Shown here piece after piece: positions 11,051-23,908 of a DNA stretch of 64,000 bases. Origin of the DNA: Anaeramoeba flamelloides (taxonomy: Eukaryota; Metamonada; Anaeramoebidae); contig JANTQA010000029.1 in NCBI GenBank assembly GCA_027625915.1, forward strand, positions 3,658,001-3,722,000. The letters are read 5' to 3'. Numbering within the stretch: the first letter of the stretch is position 1; the number at the start of each line of letters is the position of its first letter. The translations under genes were made by a program, and so were the position numbers. Below the pieces are notes generated by a model that saw nothing but the letters and a program-made list of their open reading frames with translations, did not search any database and had not been told where the DNA came from.

Positions 11051-14000
11051 ATGATGAACAAGTCATCCCAAACAACAAAAAATAACAAAAGTAGCTTTTT
11101 CTTTTTTTTGCTTTTTTCTCCAAACAAACAAACAAACAAACAAACACTCAAGTATTTTTTAAAAAAATAAATATGGTTTTAACCATTTTCGCTTGTTAAT
11201 TTAACACTACTAGGAAAACCAAAATACTCCAGGCCCAAAATTTCTACCTCAAAAATACAACAAAGGCAATCGCCACCCAAAAAAAATGAACAATTATATT
11301 TTGATGGCAAGACAACTTTTTATGACATAAACTATTTGCAAGTAACAACTGGGCAATTGGAAAAAAGTGTATACAAAAACTTTAAGGATCAGAAAACCAT
11401 TCAAAAGAAATTAAAAGAATTTCCAAGAATTGTTGATTTTGGTTCCTTTAAAGATTATGAAGATGCTGCAATAAAATGGAAAAAAAATGCAGATCAAGTT
11501 TTGGAGCATATAAAACCTCCAATACCAATTGGGAATTATTATTATCGTCCTTATTTTCATAAACAAGTAAGATACTTTTTGTTTTATTCCGTTATTCTTT
11601 TTTTTTCATTTTCATGAAAAAGAAAGGAAAAGAAAAGAAATTGACTTTTTATTTGAATTATCTCTTTTTTTTTGTTTTTGGCACAAAAACTAGCCAAGCA
11701 CTGTTTCTTTAAATGAATTGAGTGAAACAACTAGAGGCTCTGATAGCCTTTCTTTTGATGATCAGTCAAACTCTTCACGTAAATTATCATTACCTTTTGA
11801 AAACAATCCTTTGGATGGCGGTTTCAAAGTTGATTCAACAGATTTCACACAAGAAGAACTAAATTTTGTAAGTTTTTTCCTTTTTTTGTTTTTTTTTTTT
11901 TTTTTTGTGTGTGTCTTTGTATTTGGTTAATTGGAATGGTTTTTCCGAAACAGACTTTCTGTGATACTGACAAATACAAAATAAGTTGACAAAGGTGTTT
12001 TGCGTTATTAAATTTTTATAAATCCGATATCTCTACTTTCAACAAGTTCGGTGCATAGAATATTGTGAAAATAAACTTCTTTTACAAAGTTACTACAGAG
12101 ATTAGTGACCACAAAAAAAATCTTCAAGTAAATTGAATAGCCAATTCAAAAAAAATTTTAACCACACCTTGAAATTTGAAAAATCAAGTAAAAATCTGAT
12201 TACTACAAGATCAAACTGACTTTTGACGCTAATTTTCAGAAATGAATTCTTGTTTTTAAAAAGATTGATCCCATTTTTCTTATTTTCAAAAAGTTCAAAA
12301 TCAACATATTTCTGAATTATTTCAAAAAAAATCATTATTTTCGTTAAAAGAAGATTGAAATCTTTTTTTCTTCATTTAAATAGAAGTTCTACAAAACTAT
12401 TGTTATAAAAATAAAACTGAAAGTTTTGGAATAGCTCAGTATGAAAAATCTACTTAATTTCAAACAAATTACAAGAATTATATATAAGGAAGTAAGTACA
12501 TTTTACCATTTTGAAAATTTTTAATTGTGGTGAACATTACTGAAAAATATTTTTTGAGTGCCAACAGATATTGAAACTTTCAAACCAAAACACCATTAGC
12601 AGCACTATTTGTGAAAAGAAAGCGAACCAAAAGTAATTCAGAGTTGAGTCTTTCATTTTTCGATTTTTAGAACTTTTTTTTGATTAAATTTTTGAGTTTT
12701 ATTAAATTTGATTTTGAATCTAGAAATGTGTTTATACGAATGAGTGAAATCGGTCCAAGAGTAAACCAAAATAATAGACCCAAAAAGGTGTGTATTTGAA
12801 ACAAATATTTTCTTTTAGAAGACCCAAACACGAAAGATCACCTTTCCAAATAAATTTGTTGAAATCAATGAATGAAAAAAAAAAATCTACCAAATTATAT
12901 TTTCGAAGATTTATCTTGCTTTTTCTTCTTAATTTGGGATAAATCCAAACAATTTATAACCTTGAATTTCTCGACCCATTAATATTTATTATAATTTTAC
13001 CAAAACATTTTATTACATATTTGCTTTCAAAATTCCTTTTTTTCAAATATTTTTATCAAACAAAACCAAAATAAAGAATACTATTTCAAAAATTAAAATA
13101 AAGGGGTTGAATTCTTCGAAATCAAAAAACAGTTACAAAGGATTCAACCCAAAATAAAAGAAAAATTTAGAAAAAATTTCAATCAGATCCATAATTATTT
13201 TTAGTTCTCATTTTTAAGGGAAAATAAATAATTATCAAATTAAACGAATTTGTCCAATAAATCTTTATTTCTGAAGAGAAATATTAAAACAACATCCTAT
13301 TTTCTGAAATAAAACTAGAATTAGATCAATTAAATGAAAATAGGATTTTTAAATACATTTTGGAAATTCTCTAGAAATAAAAAATAATTTGTTTCTCAAA
13401 AATTTTTCCAAACAAAAGTTATTCCCATGACGAAGTAAAAATCAAACCAAATAAAGAATAAGTAAATGTATCAAATGTTACAGATAAGACCAAGAAATAA
13501 ATGATTTGTATTTATTTTTTTTTGATCAATCTATTCATTTTATTGAATTCCATTTTTTTAGTTGGTATGAAAATATATTATACTAGGAGATATTTAACTT
13601 TGTATTTATTAAAATATCAATATATTTAGTTAAAGAAATGATTGGAAGAATTCAGTTTCAGATAAATGGTGTCACTCAAAATTTGTAAAATGTACTTACT
13701 TCCTTAAAACTTGAAAAAAAGATATAATTTCTTTATTCATGTTATTTTTTTCAAATTAACTTTTTCATTTTTTTTTCATTAAACAATATGTAAAAATCAA
13801 TCAAGCCATTTAAATAAAAGTGTTCGCCAAAATAATTTTTTAAAACATGGAAAAATCAACTTATAACTCAAAAAAAAATACTTTTTAATTTGATTATTTC
13901 AGAATAATAATAAATAACCTAATCTTAATAATTTAAGTAAGTTCGTAATAACACAAAAATTAAATGTATCAAATAGACTTTACAAGTATTTCTTTATTTG

Positions 14001-17000
14001 TTTGAATATATATATATATTCAAACAAATAAAATTAATTCAAATTAATAATTCTAAAAAAAAAAAAAAGAATTAATAAATATTTATCAAATAACTGGATT
14101 TAAATATTATCAGTTCGTTATTTATACTTTTAATATTTTAAAAAGAATATTTCTGAATCATTTTATATTTCAAGAAATTTAATAAATACTAATAAATAAA
14201 ATAAATGATCAATTTTTCCTAACCTTCAAATAATTCAATATTTGGTTTATAGTTTATTATATTTTTAAAATAAGATTAGATTCGCAATTTTATTTGTCGA
14301 TAAAAACTCAAAAATTACTCAAAGTGAGATCTGAAAATAAAAATATTTTTATAAATTTTTTTTTTTTGTTTTTTCAAAATAGAAAATCGAAATAAAAAAG
14401 ATCGGATCTTTTTACCTGCGAAAATTAATTGTGAAAAATGAATTCTTCTAAAAATAATATTTCATCTCTCTCAAGTTGATAAAGGAGCTTGTTTATCGAA
14501 ATTAATCGAATCTTTGTGAAAATACATGCTCTATTGATTTTGGGTAAAAAAACATTAACAAATATGAGTTACTAGTTACTTAACATTTAAATCAATCAAA
14601 TATTTGATTCAGAAGGAATTAAAAAGTTTTAAAAATTTTAAATCATTTATTTGAATACATCAGTATTTCTCAAGGAATATCACGTAATGGTTTAGTCGAC
14701 AATTCAATTCAAAAACTTGAGAGATTAATGTTTATACTTGTTTATAAGTAAAGTAAAAAAAAAAAAAAAAAGTACTAAATATATTTTCATAACGCAGTAC
14801 TTCACCATCTGAAGAAAATAACCAAAATAACATAAAAATTCACAGATTAATTATTTTCAATCATACTGGAGTTTGTAATATTAATTAGGCGCAATATTTA
14901 ATCAATATTCTTTCTGTGTTAATTCAAAATAAATTTTCAAAAAGACAAATTAATATTTTGAGATTTCATTGTAAATTTTTGAAAATCTCTCTTAAAGCAT
15001 TAATATATACTTAAATTATCTTTGGTTTTAAGGATGTAATTACATTTTGCTACTTTTGGAATGAATTTGATATATTTGTAATTGAATCTAAAAACCATTT
15101 CTTTATCCAAATACATTAATATTTTAATAAATATGAGTGTGGGTGAATTCCTCAATGAATATATTTACACAACAATTAAAAAAATGGAAATAAAAAATAT
15201 AAAAAAAAAATGATCCCAAAAAATTTACAAAAAACAATTTATCTGTAACATTTAATGATCTTATTGTTAACATTTGATAGATTTACTTCTTCTTTATTAT
15301 TCTTCAATTTTTAATTATTTATGAAGGAACTTTTATTTCTCCAATTTTTTGATTGACAAATTTAATTGCTATTTCTAAAGAATTTTCAAAATGAATTTTA
15401 AATTCCAATTTTAAATTTAAATTCATCTAATTCTTGTTTTGGTTCAGAAAATAAGATACTTTTTAAAATTCTTCTTCAGAAAGTTACATTCTTGTAGGGA
15501 TTTTATTTTATTTTAAAAAGTTATTATTTCTCCAAGCTAATCGTCAAAAATATCAAGATCAAAATTTCTTTAAATTTTTTAACCATGTTTTCTTTTTCTT
15601 TTGTTTAAAATGTTTTGTATATATTTTTTTGATTTCGGTAATTCAATTATTTTTACTTTAATCTTTGAAACAGTATTCTTTGTTTTGGTTTTGTTTGATA
15701 AAAATATTTAAAAAAAAAAATTTGAAATCAAATTGGTAAAAAAATATTTTAAACAAAAAGAAAGCAAATAGTAAAGATAAAAAAAATTTAATTTAATATT
15801 TGTGATTATTCTATTCGAATTGAAAGAAAAAGATTGAACAATCCTACAAAATAAACTTTTTTTCAGCCAAATCTCAAAATTATTTACCAATACATATATT
15901 TATAATTCTGATTTCATGACCTTTAATAATAAAAAAAATATTAGATTGAAACAGGTGGCATTTTACCCGAATTTATGGAAGATACGGAATGTATAATTAC
16001 TGACAAAGAGCATTGGTCAAATTCTTTAGTTCCAGAAGAGCCGAATCCTATTAACTATAAAACGTTTGAAGAATATGAAAGTGCATTGCACAGGTGGTCA
16101 CAAATCGTGATGAATACACTGCCAACAATTCCACCACATGCGAATGATTTCAATCAACTCCATGGTTTCGAAAGCTTAGAATCCAAAAGACAAAATGAAG
16201 AAAAAAGACAAAAACGAAAAAAGCAACAAAGAAAAAAATTAAATGTTCACGGCAAAGAAACAGAGGAATTAATGAAAAGCAAACACAGGCAATTAAAACA
16301 CTCTAAAAGATTTCCAAACGATTTCCAACCATGGATAATCAATTTTCATAAATATTGCACTAAAGCCCAACCACTAATAAAATTAAATTATTTAAATAAA
16401 GAAAATAACCAAGTGTCTCTCAAAAAAATCTTGGGCAATGAATCAAAAAATATAAATAATATAAGCAAAAATGCAATTTACAATTGCCAAATGAACAATG
16501 AATTAAATTTTGTGATCAAAATTGAGGATCTTAAAAAGAAAATCTATGCAATACCAAATAAATATACAAAAACAAAACTTGAACAATTACTTTATCAAAT
16601 CAATAAAAGTATCCGTGAAAATTTAGCAAATAAACCATTTCGTATTATTGGCAAATTACATGGCTCTTTTCCAGATGAAACCACTGAAAAATTATTATCA
16701 CAATCCAAAATACCTCCCCTTTCAAATTTTGTTTTAAGAAGAAAGGATTTTAAAGATTTTTATAAATTTAAAATCATTGATTGCCCCCAAATTATACAAA
16801 ATAAACGAGTGGTTTTTAACTTCCCATCGTACGACCACCCCAAAAAAATCAATCTCAGAATTCTTCAAGCATATAACCAAACTTATAAAAAGAAATTTAT
16901 TCATAAATTGGAACAAATTGAATTAGATATGGAAAATATAACTTTACACTCCACTTATTATCCATTAAAACACAATTCAATTAAAATTCAAACCAAAATC

Positions 17001-20000
17001 AATGAGACAATAAAATTGTTCCATCAAAAAAATATCCCATCAAAATTTAATTTAGTTTTGGGTTTATTTGCATCAGATGTTAGATTAGACAGTTTTATGA
17101 AAATTTTAAATCATACGTTTTTGAATGATTATTCTGAAATATTATTTTCAGATTATATATTTCAAAATATTTCTAGAGTTGATTTTAAAATTCTTTTAAA
17201 ACTCTTTTCTCGTTCCTGTTCGTTTTTACTTCATAAAAAGGTAATTCATTTTTTTTTTTTTTTATTTTTTATTTATTTCTTTTTTTATCCGAAATTAATT
17301 CCAATAAAGATATTAAAATCTTAGAATTACAATGATCCTTCATTAATATAATTAATTCATCTTTCTTAAACTAACTTATCAAATTGATTTCTTTTGATAT
17401 AATTATAAGATATTTCCAAAAAAGTCGTGAATTTTATTATTATTATTATTATTATTCTTAAAATTGAAGAGAGGTGATTTGGTAAAATTGCCTCCTGTTT
17501 GCCGTTAGGTTTTCCAGGATTTGAAAGAATGGAGTAAAATCTTAAGATTTTACTCCATTCTTTTGAATTCTGGAAAACCTAGTCACTTCCGTTAGGTTTT
17601 TTTAATTTGAGAAATAATTCCAAAATTTATTTAATTTTCGGTTTATTTCTTTTTAATCCTGTAAAACCTTAGGACACTTCCGTTAGTTGTTTTTTTAATT
17701 TCTCAAAGTAAAAAAAGCCTCGACACTCCACGTCACTTCAAGTTCGGTTTTCTTGAGTTTTCTGTTTATTTAAAAAATCAATTTATTTCAAAAAATAACC
17801 CGGCACTTTTCGTTAGCTTTTCCAGAATTTAAAATAATCTAGACAAAAATATATGATTATCGGTTTATTTCTCAAACCAAAAAAAAACCTAGGCACTCCA
17901 CGTCACTTCAAGTTCGGCTTTCTTGGGTTTTCTGTTTATTTAAAAAATCAATGTTAGCTTTTCCAGAATTTAAAAGAATCGAGTAAAATCAAAGATTTTA
18001 CTCTATTCTTTTTATTTCTGAAAAAGCTAGGCACTTGACTACACTTCCTGGAACTCTAAAATTTATTTAGAGTTTTTCATTTTCTATGGGCTATAATCTA
18101 GGCAAGATTATAGCTCATAGGATATCTTTTCTTGAAAAAAAGGAAAGAAAAACTTTTATTTCTAAACAAAGACAAGAAAAAGAGAAAGAAAAGCAAAAAA
18201 TAAAAGAGAGTAAAAATAATAATAGAAAAAAGTAAAAACTTTATTGAAAAGTTTTTTTTTTGTACCCAAGTGTTGAATGGATTTTTGGTGGTTGCTTCCT
18301 TTTATTTCAAATTTGTTTGGATCGCCACCATAATTTGTTTTAATAAAGAGATCCAATTATTTGAACAGCTATAGATTAAATGAAATAGGCTGCTTTATTA
18401 AGTTTTAATTTAGAACTTTATAGATGCATCGAATCTATAAAGTTCTGAGTTTTTCAGAATAAGAATTGGTTTTCGAAATTTTTTTTATTTTTATTTTTTT
18501 TTTTTAATTTGTTTTATTTTTTTACAAGTTTCTCAAATCTTGTTTTCATAAAAATCCAGTAAAAGTAACGACTCGGCATATTGTAAGAAAAGTTCGATTC
18601 GCTTAAGTTCGGTTTCAAATTTCATTAGTTGGATTCGGTTCACTTCAGTTGCATAAATTCCAGTTCTTGATTATTCAAGATCTAATCGTGAACAAGTCTA
18701 TTCATTCTTATAATGATTTTTATTCCTTTTCCTTCCCTAAACACCTAAAAAAATAAAAAGAGGAGGAACCTAAGGAACCGAAACAACTTAAAAAGGTAAA
18801 TTTGGAAAAGTTAAAAAGCATAAAAAATAAAAAGTTGGGAATTCTTTTTTTTTTAATTATTATTATTCTTTAAATATTTTTTTCATACTGAATAAATACA
18901 GATTTGAAATATTTTGAAAGAATATCAAAGATAATTGATTTTTTAAAAAGTGGTGCCAAGAAACAAACTTTAAAAGAATAATAATAATCTCAAAAACAAA
19001 TAATTTTTTTATTATTAGTATTAGAGAAGTGTAAATTACACTTCTAAATGTCCTTTTACTTAAATCCATTTCATAAAACTTCAGTGTGAAATCATAGATT
19101 TCACAGTTATTTATTTAGGATAATATATACCCAATTTTTTTTTTATGTTTAAAAAGCAAAAATGAAAAATTTACTTGAAAAAAAGAAAAAATTAAAAAGA
19201 AAAAGAAAAGTTGAAAAAGGTATTTATAAAAAACAATTGATAAAAAAAAACAAAAAAAAAAACCAATGCTATCTTTAATTAAGAACACCCAAAATCACAA
19301 ACATGATACTTTTGGTTACTTTAATTTAATTTGGTAATTGATCATGAATATTCATTTGAATATCATTGTTTAATTGTTGTAATTTCTTTTTTCTTTTTAG
19401 GATCTGATTTGCTTTAAACATTTGGATATTTTTTGCCTTTGCTTTTTTAGTTTTTATTTTTTAAGTTACTCATATTTTCGTGTTTCAGTATTGCTCAGTA
19501 TTAGCAAGTAACCCCTTGATCTTTTCCTTTTGTAGCTCTTCTTTCCAATATAAAGAAGATTTAGTCAGGGAAAAAATGGAAAAAAAAATAAAAAGTTAGA
19601 TATGTTATAAATTTGCAAAAATTGGCAAACGCGAAATTTGGCAAATTGAACTTTTATTTTTAAAGTTAATTTTCAATCAATTTATTTTATTGTTTAGTTG
19701 GTTATTTGAGTTCTGAATTGGTCAAATTTCTTTTTAAATCGATTTTATATGTCAATAATTAATTATTATTTTTTTTAAAAAAATTTTTTCCAATAATCCC
19801 TAAATGTATATATTTATTAAATTTCTATAATAAATAAAAACAAAAACAAAATTGAATATTTCTTTTTATCTATTTAAAAGTTATCCTTTTTTATTTCTCA
19901 GTTTCTACAATCGGGTATTGCGACGAAACTTGTTGAAGCATATCTTAAAGCAGAAGAGTATAAGGCAATTTATTATATTTCTTATGGACTTAATTTCTAT

Positions 20001-22070
20001 GAAGGGAAAACAACTAATATTTATCCAACGCCATTTGAAGCAAGTGAATTTTCAACTATGATTTACGGACAAAATTATTGGGGGTTAGAAAAAACAATTT
20101 GGATTTATCATTATTTAAAAGAAATCTTAAAAATAATGAATAAAAAAAAAAATAAATTATTATTTATATCCATTACAAAGCATTTTAAAAAATTTTTGGA
20201 TAACCAATCTAAACTTATAATTCAACAATTTCAAAAATTTAAAGGGCAATTCCTTGAGGATATCTGGAAGGGAATAAATCATCGCTCTACATTAATTTCG
20301 GGATATTATCTAACACTTCTTCTTCAATTATTGAGATATGGGTTTAATAAAAGCATACTTTTAGAAAAATATGAATTAATGAATAAAATTAGAAATTTAT
20401 TCAAAAGTAAGTTTAGCCATGTAAGAAACGGTGCTAAAATTATCTTGAGATTCTTGTTTAAAACTACAATTTATAAAAGATTTATCCTCAAGGAAATCAA
20501 TCAAAGTTTTGAAACCTTTCTTCAAGATTTAACTCCAAAATTTGGAAATAATAATAATACTACAAATTCAAAAAATAAAACAAATCATCAAATAAATGAT
20601 AAAATTCCCGGGTTTACTGAAATTTATACTGAATTAATCAATCTTGATTTAAAAAAACTCAATTATATTGCTTATAAAAAATTAAAAGATAATTTATATT
20701 CAAATCTTTATCTTGAATGTGATGGTATGCATGATGATGACGACGACGACGATGATGATGATGATGATGATGATTATGATTACGATTACGATGGCAGTGA
20801 TTCTGGCGATGGTTATGGCGATGGTTACGAAAAAAAAGAAGAATCTGATAATAATAATAAACATGGTTCTTTTAATAAAATTAGATTAGATGATTTAACT
20901 TTTTTAGATTCCAAAAATTTACTTGGGCTAATACATCATCTGCATATCTTAATTGTGGCAAAATCAATAAACCACCCATCACTAACATTGATCTCGAAAT
21001 TAATCCCAAAGATGGTATTGTCAATGATTTATTGGTGCAAAATTAAAATACCCAAAGAACTAAACAATAAAAAGAAGAAAAGCAAAAAGAAAAGCAAAAA
21101 GAAAAAGATCAGTAAAAATAAAAATAAAAATGGGAAATCAATATTTGATCTAAAACTCCAAAATTTTGGAATCATGAAACAAAAAAAAATTATTATTGAT
21201 ATTTTTATTTTTGAAATGATCAAGCAAATTATTGAGTCTGCCAATTCTAAATTAGATTTATTAAAAAGTAATCTCACAAAAACCTTTACTCGCCTTTTGC
21301 AAATACCGAAAGTTTATCAATATTTAAATAAAAATAAAAAATGCTTTACGATTATTAATTCAATTACAAATTCATCTTCAAATAACAGATTATCAAAATC
21401 TTTATGGGATTTTATTTTTATCATGATTTTCACCCATAAAAAGGGATTGGAAAATTTAATCAAGCAAAGAAAATTATTTTCACTGATGGGCATGGTGTCA
21501 AGTGGCTCCACAATCCCCATACTATCTTATGGCTTAAATTTTATGTATAAATTATTTATAATGCCCGAAAAATATCATCTTAATAAATTATTAATCATTT
21601 ATCAACTCTCTTCAATTAATTATTCTGATTTTTTGAAACAAATTCAACTTTCCCACAAACTGTTTGTAGATTTTTTTAAACAAAACTCTTTATTTGTAAA
21701 ATTAAATATGATTTTTATGAAATATTGTAAATTAAAGCATGATAAATCACAAACGATAAATAATAATAATGTTAACCATAATCATCACCATAATAATAAT
21801 AATGTAAAAATTTGCTGGTTTGTTTTTGTTAGATTGGCAAAAATCTTTTATATAATCTTTGAAAAAGATTTTTGTTCAAAAATTTTAAAAGAAAATTTTA
21901 AAAAAATTCAATATATTGAAAGTTTTGACACTTTTAGGTTATTTATTTTTAACAATAACCTTTTAGAATCTAGATTGCCAATTGTTGGAAAGGGGAAAAC
22001 TACTTTGAACATCTATAAAAAGAAGCAAAAAAAACGTAGATTTACTTCTATGATCAGAATAAAAAAATAA
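11051..22070 (+). CDS. uncharacterised 1343-residue protein, five exons
   Basis: Exons are 11051-11090, 11214-11566, 11694-11867, 15945-17240 and 19902-22070. Phases agree at every junction (1,0,0,0) and the introns are 123, 127, 4077 and 2661 nt. I do not recognise the family. Two related motifs occur. At residues 83-118 there is FPRIVDFGSFKDYEDAAIKW followed by KPPIP, and at 219-253 there is PNPINYKTFEEYESALHRW followed by PTIPP. Both are an aromatic-acidic helix (F-x-x-Y-E-x-A-x-x-x-W) before a Pro-rich turn. A basic Lys/Glu segment follows at about 265-305. Residues 622 on look all-helical, with an acidic run (14 Asp, then Asp-Tyr repeats) near 896-918, a Lys/Ser basic run near 1007-1030, and a basic C-terminus. 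No membrane helix or signal peptide. The acidic/basic runs suggest a nuclear or scaffold protein, which is inference only. Exon 1 is the least certain, because its donor (GTAGCT) is atypical. An extra exon inside the last intron cannot be excluded, for example after the acceptor at about 19400. Confidence 0.72.
12095..12370 (-). repeat. dispersed repeat family D, partial reverse copy
   Basis: In reverse orientation this matches the end of family D (10560-10790). The shared stretch includes TGACTTTTGACGCTAATTTT and CAAGTAAAAATCTGATTACT. It lies in the third intron of the 1343-residue gene. Confidence 0.6.
12488..13703 (+). mobile_element. TTAA-flanked DNA element, family C, full-length copy 1
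   Basis: A 1216-bp element with perfect 19-bp terminal inverted repeats: GGAAGTAAGTACATTTTAC at 12488 and its reverse complement ending at 13703. The right flank is TTAA (13704-13707) and the left flank is ATAA, one base from TTAA. TTAA target duplication is the hallmark of piggyBac-type transposition. No transposase frame is present, so the copy would be non-autonomous. A second full-length copy is at 45647-46856, and reverse copies lie at 15032, 35771 and 46880. It is contained in intron 3 of the 1343-residue gene, same orientation. Confidence 0.8.
13993..14032. repeat. perfect 40-bp palindrome
   Basis: TTTATTTGTTTGAATATATA followed by its exact reverse complement, with no spacer. It lies within intron 3 of the 1343-residue gene and could extrude as a cruciform or form an intron hairpin. 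Confidence 0.85.
15032..15710 (-). mobile_element. TTAA element family C, truncated reverse copy
   Basis: Begins with GGATGTAATTACATTTTG directly after TTAA (15028-15031), a divergent form of the family C terminal repeat. The interior matches copy 1 in reverse (ATACATTAATATTTTAATAA; TTACTTCTTCTTTATTATTC; AGTATTCTTTGTTTTGGTTT). The other end is missing, so the copy is truncated shortly before exon 4 of the host gene. Confidence 0.65.
17435..17459. repeat. ATT trinucleotide microsatellite
   Basis: About eight tandem ATT units in the fourth intron of the 1343-residue gene. Confidence 0.85.
17495..18130. repeat. palindromic module array 2
   Basis: Chained palindromes in the fourth intron of the 1343-residue gene. 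The best is 17507-17580, a 74-bp type I module with 37-nt arms and no loop (AGGTTTTCCAGGATTTGAAA paired with its partner ending TCTGGAAAACCT, only a few mismatches). Further type I modules include about 17956-18030, with partial type II and III units between. Spacers repeat the motifs CACTTCCGTTAG and GGCACTCCACGTCACTTCAA, the latter twice (about 17727 and 17891). A separate hairpin (GGCTATAATC...GATTATAGCTC) follows at about 18090-18122. No LINE sequence was found beside this array. Confidence 0.75.
18131..19901. other. remainder of fourth intron of the 1343-residue gene
   Basis: A+T-rich. It holds a hairpin at 18411-18446 (AGAACTTTATAGAT and its complement) and an unusual patch near 18580-18650 rich in TTCGGTT-like words. 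A frame after a good acceptor at about 19400 (DLICFKHLDIF) might be an optional exon, but its downstream donor is weak. Otherwise nothing is recognised. Confidence 0.4.
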
Positions 22071-22253
22071 AAATTTTTAATTAATAGATATATATATATA
22101 TTATTTTTTCATTGATGTTTTTATTTTTTATTTTTCTTTTTTTTTTTTTTTTTTATATTTTTTTTTACTCTAAAGAATCCTATTTTTGTATTTCCTAAAT
22201 TGAGAAAAGGAAAAATAATTGAAAAAATCAATTGGCATAATAGCGTATGTCTA
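22071..22253. other. 3' flank of the 1343-residue gene
   Basis: Short A+T-rich flank with a TA run (about 22087-22100) and T-rich tracts. Presumably it contains the 3' UTR and polyadenylation site. Confidence 0.35.
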
Positions 22254-22550
22254 AAAAATGTCCCACTTTTTGGGAAATACCTTACATAGATCGGATCCTT
22301 CAAACTCAATTGCCAACAAAAAAAAATTGTTTCAAAACTCCAATTAACTTTAAGAAAATTGCGGTTTTGTGGTTTCTAATTTAAATCAAATTGTATTATT
22401 GTCATTCTTTGGAAATACTTCTATTTGGGAGTTGATGAGAAAAAATTAAATGGAATATTACATCAGGTTGAAACTATTTTTTTTTGTTGGCAATTGAGTT
22501 TGAAGGATCCGATCTATGTAAGGTATTTCCCAAAAGTGTGGCATTTTTTT
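22254..22550. repeat. foldback repeat with about 65-bp arms
   Basis: The left arm (about 22254-22327) and right arm (about 22472-22550) are inverted copies of one sequence. The left arm reads AGATCGGATCCTTCAAACTC on the plus strand, and the right arm carries its reverse complement, with TTGCCAAC and GGAAATACCTT on the expected sides. The loop is about 145 bp. The right arm runs directly into repeat family A copy 2, so the foldback may be an inverted duplication of that repeat's left end. Confidence 0.75.
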
Positions 22551-23000
22551 TTTAAATTTCATAAAAAATCAAATTTGTTAGTGGAGGTATTCGTCAATTG
22601 GCAATACCAAAATTAAGTTTAATATTAATATCGATTGAATCAATGACTTTTGGATATTATTTTAAATTATATTTGATGAAATATTTCCAAAAAATGAAAA
22701 AAAAAATTAGCACTTTTTTTGGAGAAAATAAGGTACGAATAAATCGTTCGAAAAAAAGTGAAAATTTGGTAATAATACACACACTTTTTTAAACAATAAA
22801 ATACTATAATAATTTTTTACTTCTATTCAAAAATTTACCCAGATTACAAACCTTCTCGAAAAAAACGATTTTATATGATCAAAAAGAAGACAATACCCAC
22901 CAAATTTCACTTCTTAAAAATATCCTATAAAATTGAGATCCGAAGAAAATTTAATATCTCTTAAATTAAAGTAATACAATACAAATAAACAAATTGAATT
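22515..23000 (+). repeat. dispersed repeat family A, copy 2 (uninterrupted)
   Basis: Matches copy 1 (8278-8652 and 9271 onward) but lacks the LINE insertion, so it shows the empty target. Landmarks are the same as for copy 1. Frames within it, such as 22425-22792, read through the repeat and are not supported as genes. Confidence 0.6.
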
Positions 23001-23908
23001 ATTACCAAGAATCGATAAATGGTAGTTAATGATTTTGTATGTTTCAATACTTTTTTGACGACTGAGTTCAATAAATTTATTTTGAAATAAATTTGCTCCA
23101 CTTTTTTGGAAATAGCTTTTGATTTTTCCATTCATCTGAAATTTGCTTTAAGATTTCAACAATAGATATTAAACTGGATTAAAGAATTTGAGTTTCCTAG
23201 ATCTTTTGTGATCAATGAGCAATAAGTAAAAAATTAATTGAAGAATTTTCCTATTTATTTCCAAACTACCATTAAAACTGATTTGACAATTATTTTTCAT
23301 TTGGCAATTTTTTTCCAGAATGGTAAATTTATTTCAAAATATACCATCAAAAGTTCGTTAGCTTTCCTTTTCCTGAAGAATTTACCACACACTCGAGAAT
23401 GTAGTTACTCAAGTACAATTAAATGATTATAAAAAAAACAAATAAGATCAAAAGACAAATACTTTAAAAAAACTTTCTTAATTTTTGAGATTGTTTTTGT
23501 TTGAAATATCACGAGCAAAAGAGAGGGTTAAAAAATCAAAACAAATCAATCATTCCTAAACAATTGTATAATTGGTAGGTTGGCCACTTTCTTATCAAAA
23601 GACTCATTGCAATTCTTGGAATAAATCAGATTTTCAGAAAAAAAAAAAAAAGAAATTAAATCAAACAAAAGATCTTGAGAAAAGTGTTCAAAAAAAAATT
23701 TAAAAACTTTTAAAAAGGAAAAGATTTCTCATTTTTTTTTATTTCGATCGAAATAGGCTTTTTATTTTTTGATTGAAATTTCTAATATGAATTCAGAAAA
23801 TTTGTTGTGTGTAGAGTGTGACAATTGTTATTTGACAATTTTTTTTTTTTTTTGTGTTTTTTAATTATGTTTTTAGTTGTTCCTACAGCAAAGAAGGAGA
23901 TAAAAAAA
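23001..23908. other. intergenic, downstream of eS25
   Basis: A+T-rich, ending in T-rich and A-rich tracts that flank the 3' end of the ribosomal gene (minus strand). No gene, terminal repeat or RNA recognised. Confidence 0.4.

Noticed and set aside
17495-18130. Palindrome array considered as a CRISPR-like array
   Set aside because: The palindromes differ in type and the spacers are the conserved part, the reverse of CRISPR. The host is a eukaryote.
20058-22070. A separate gene starting at the ATG at 20058
   Set aside because: The same frame is open upstream to a good acceptor at 19902 and joins exon 4 in phase, so it is better read as the last exon of the larger gene.
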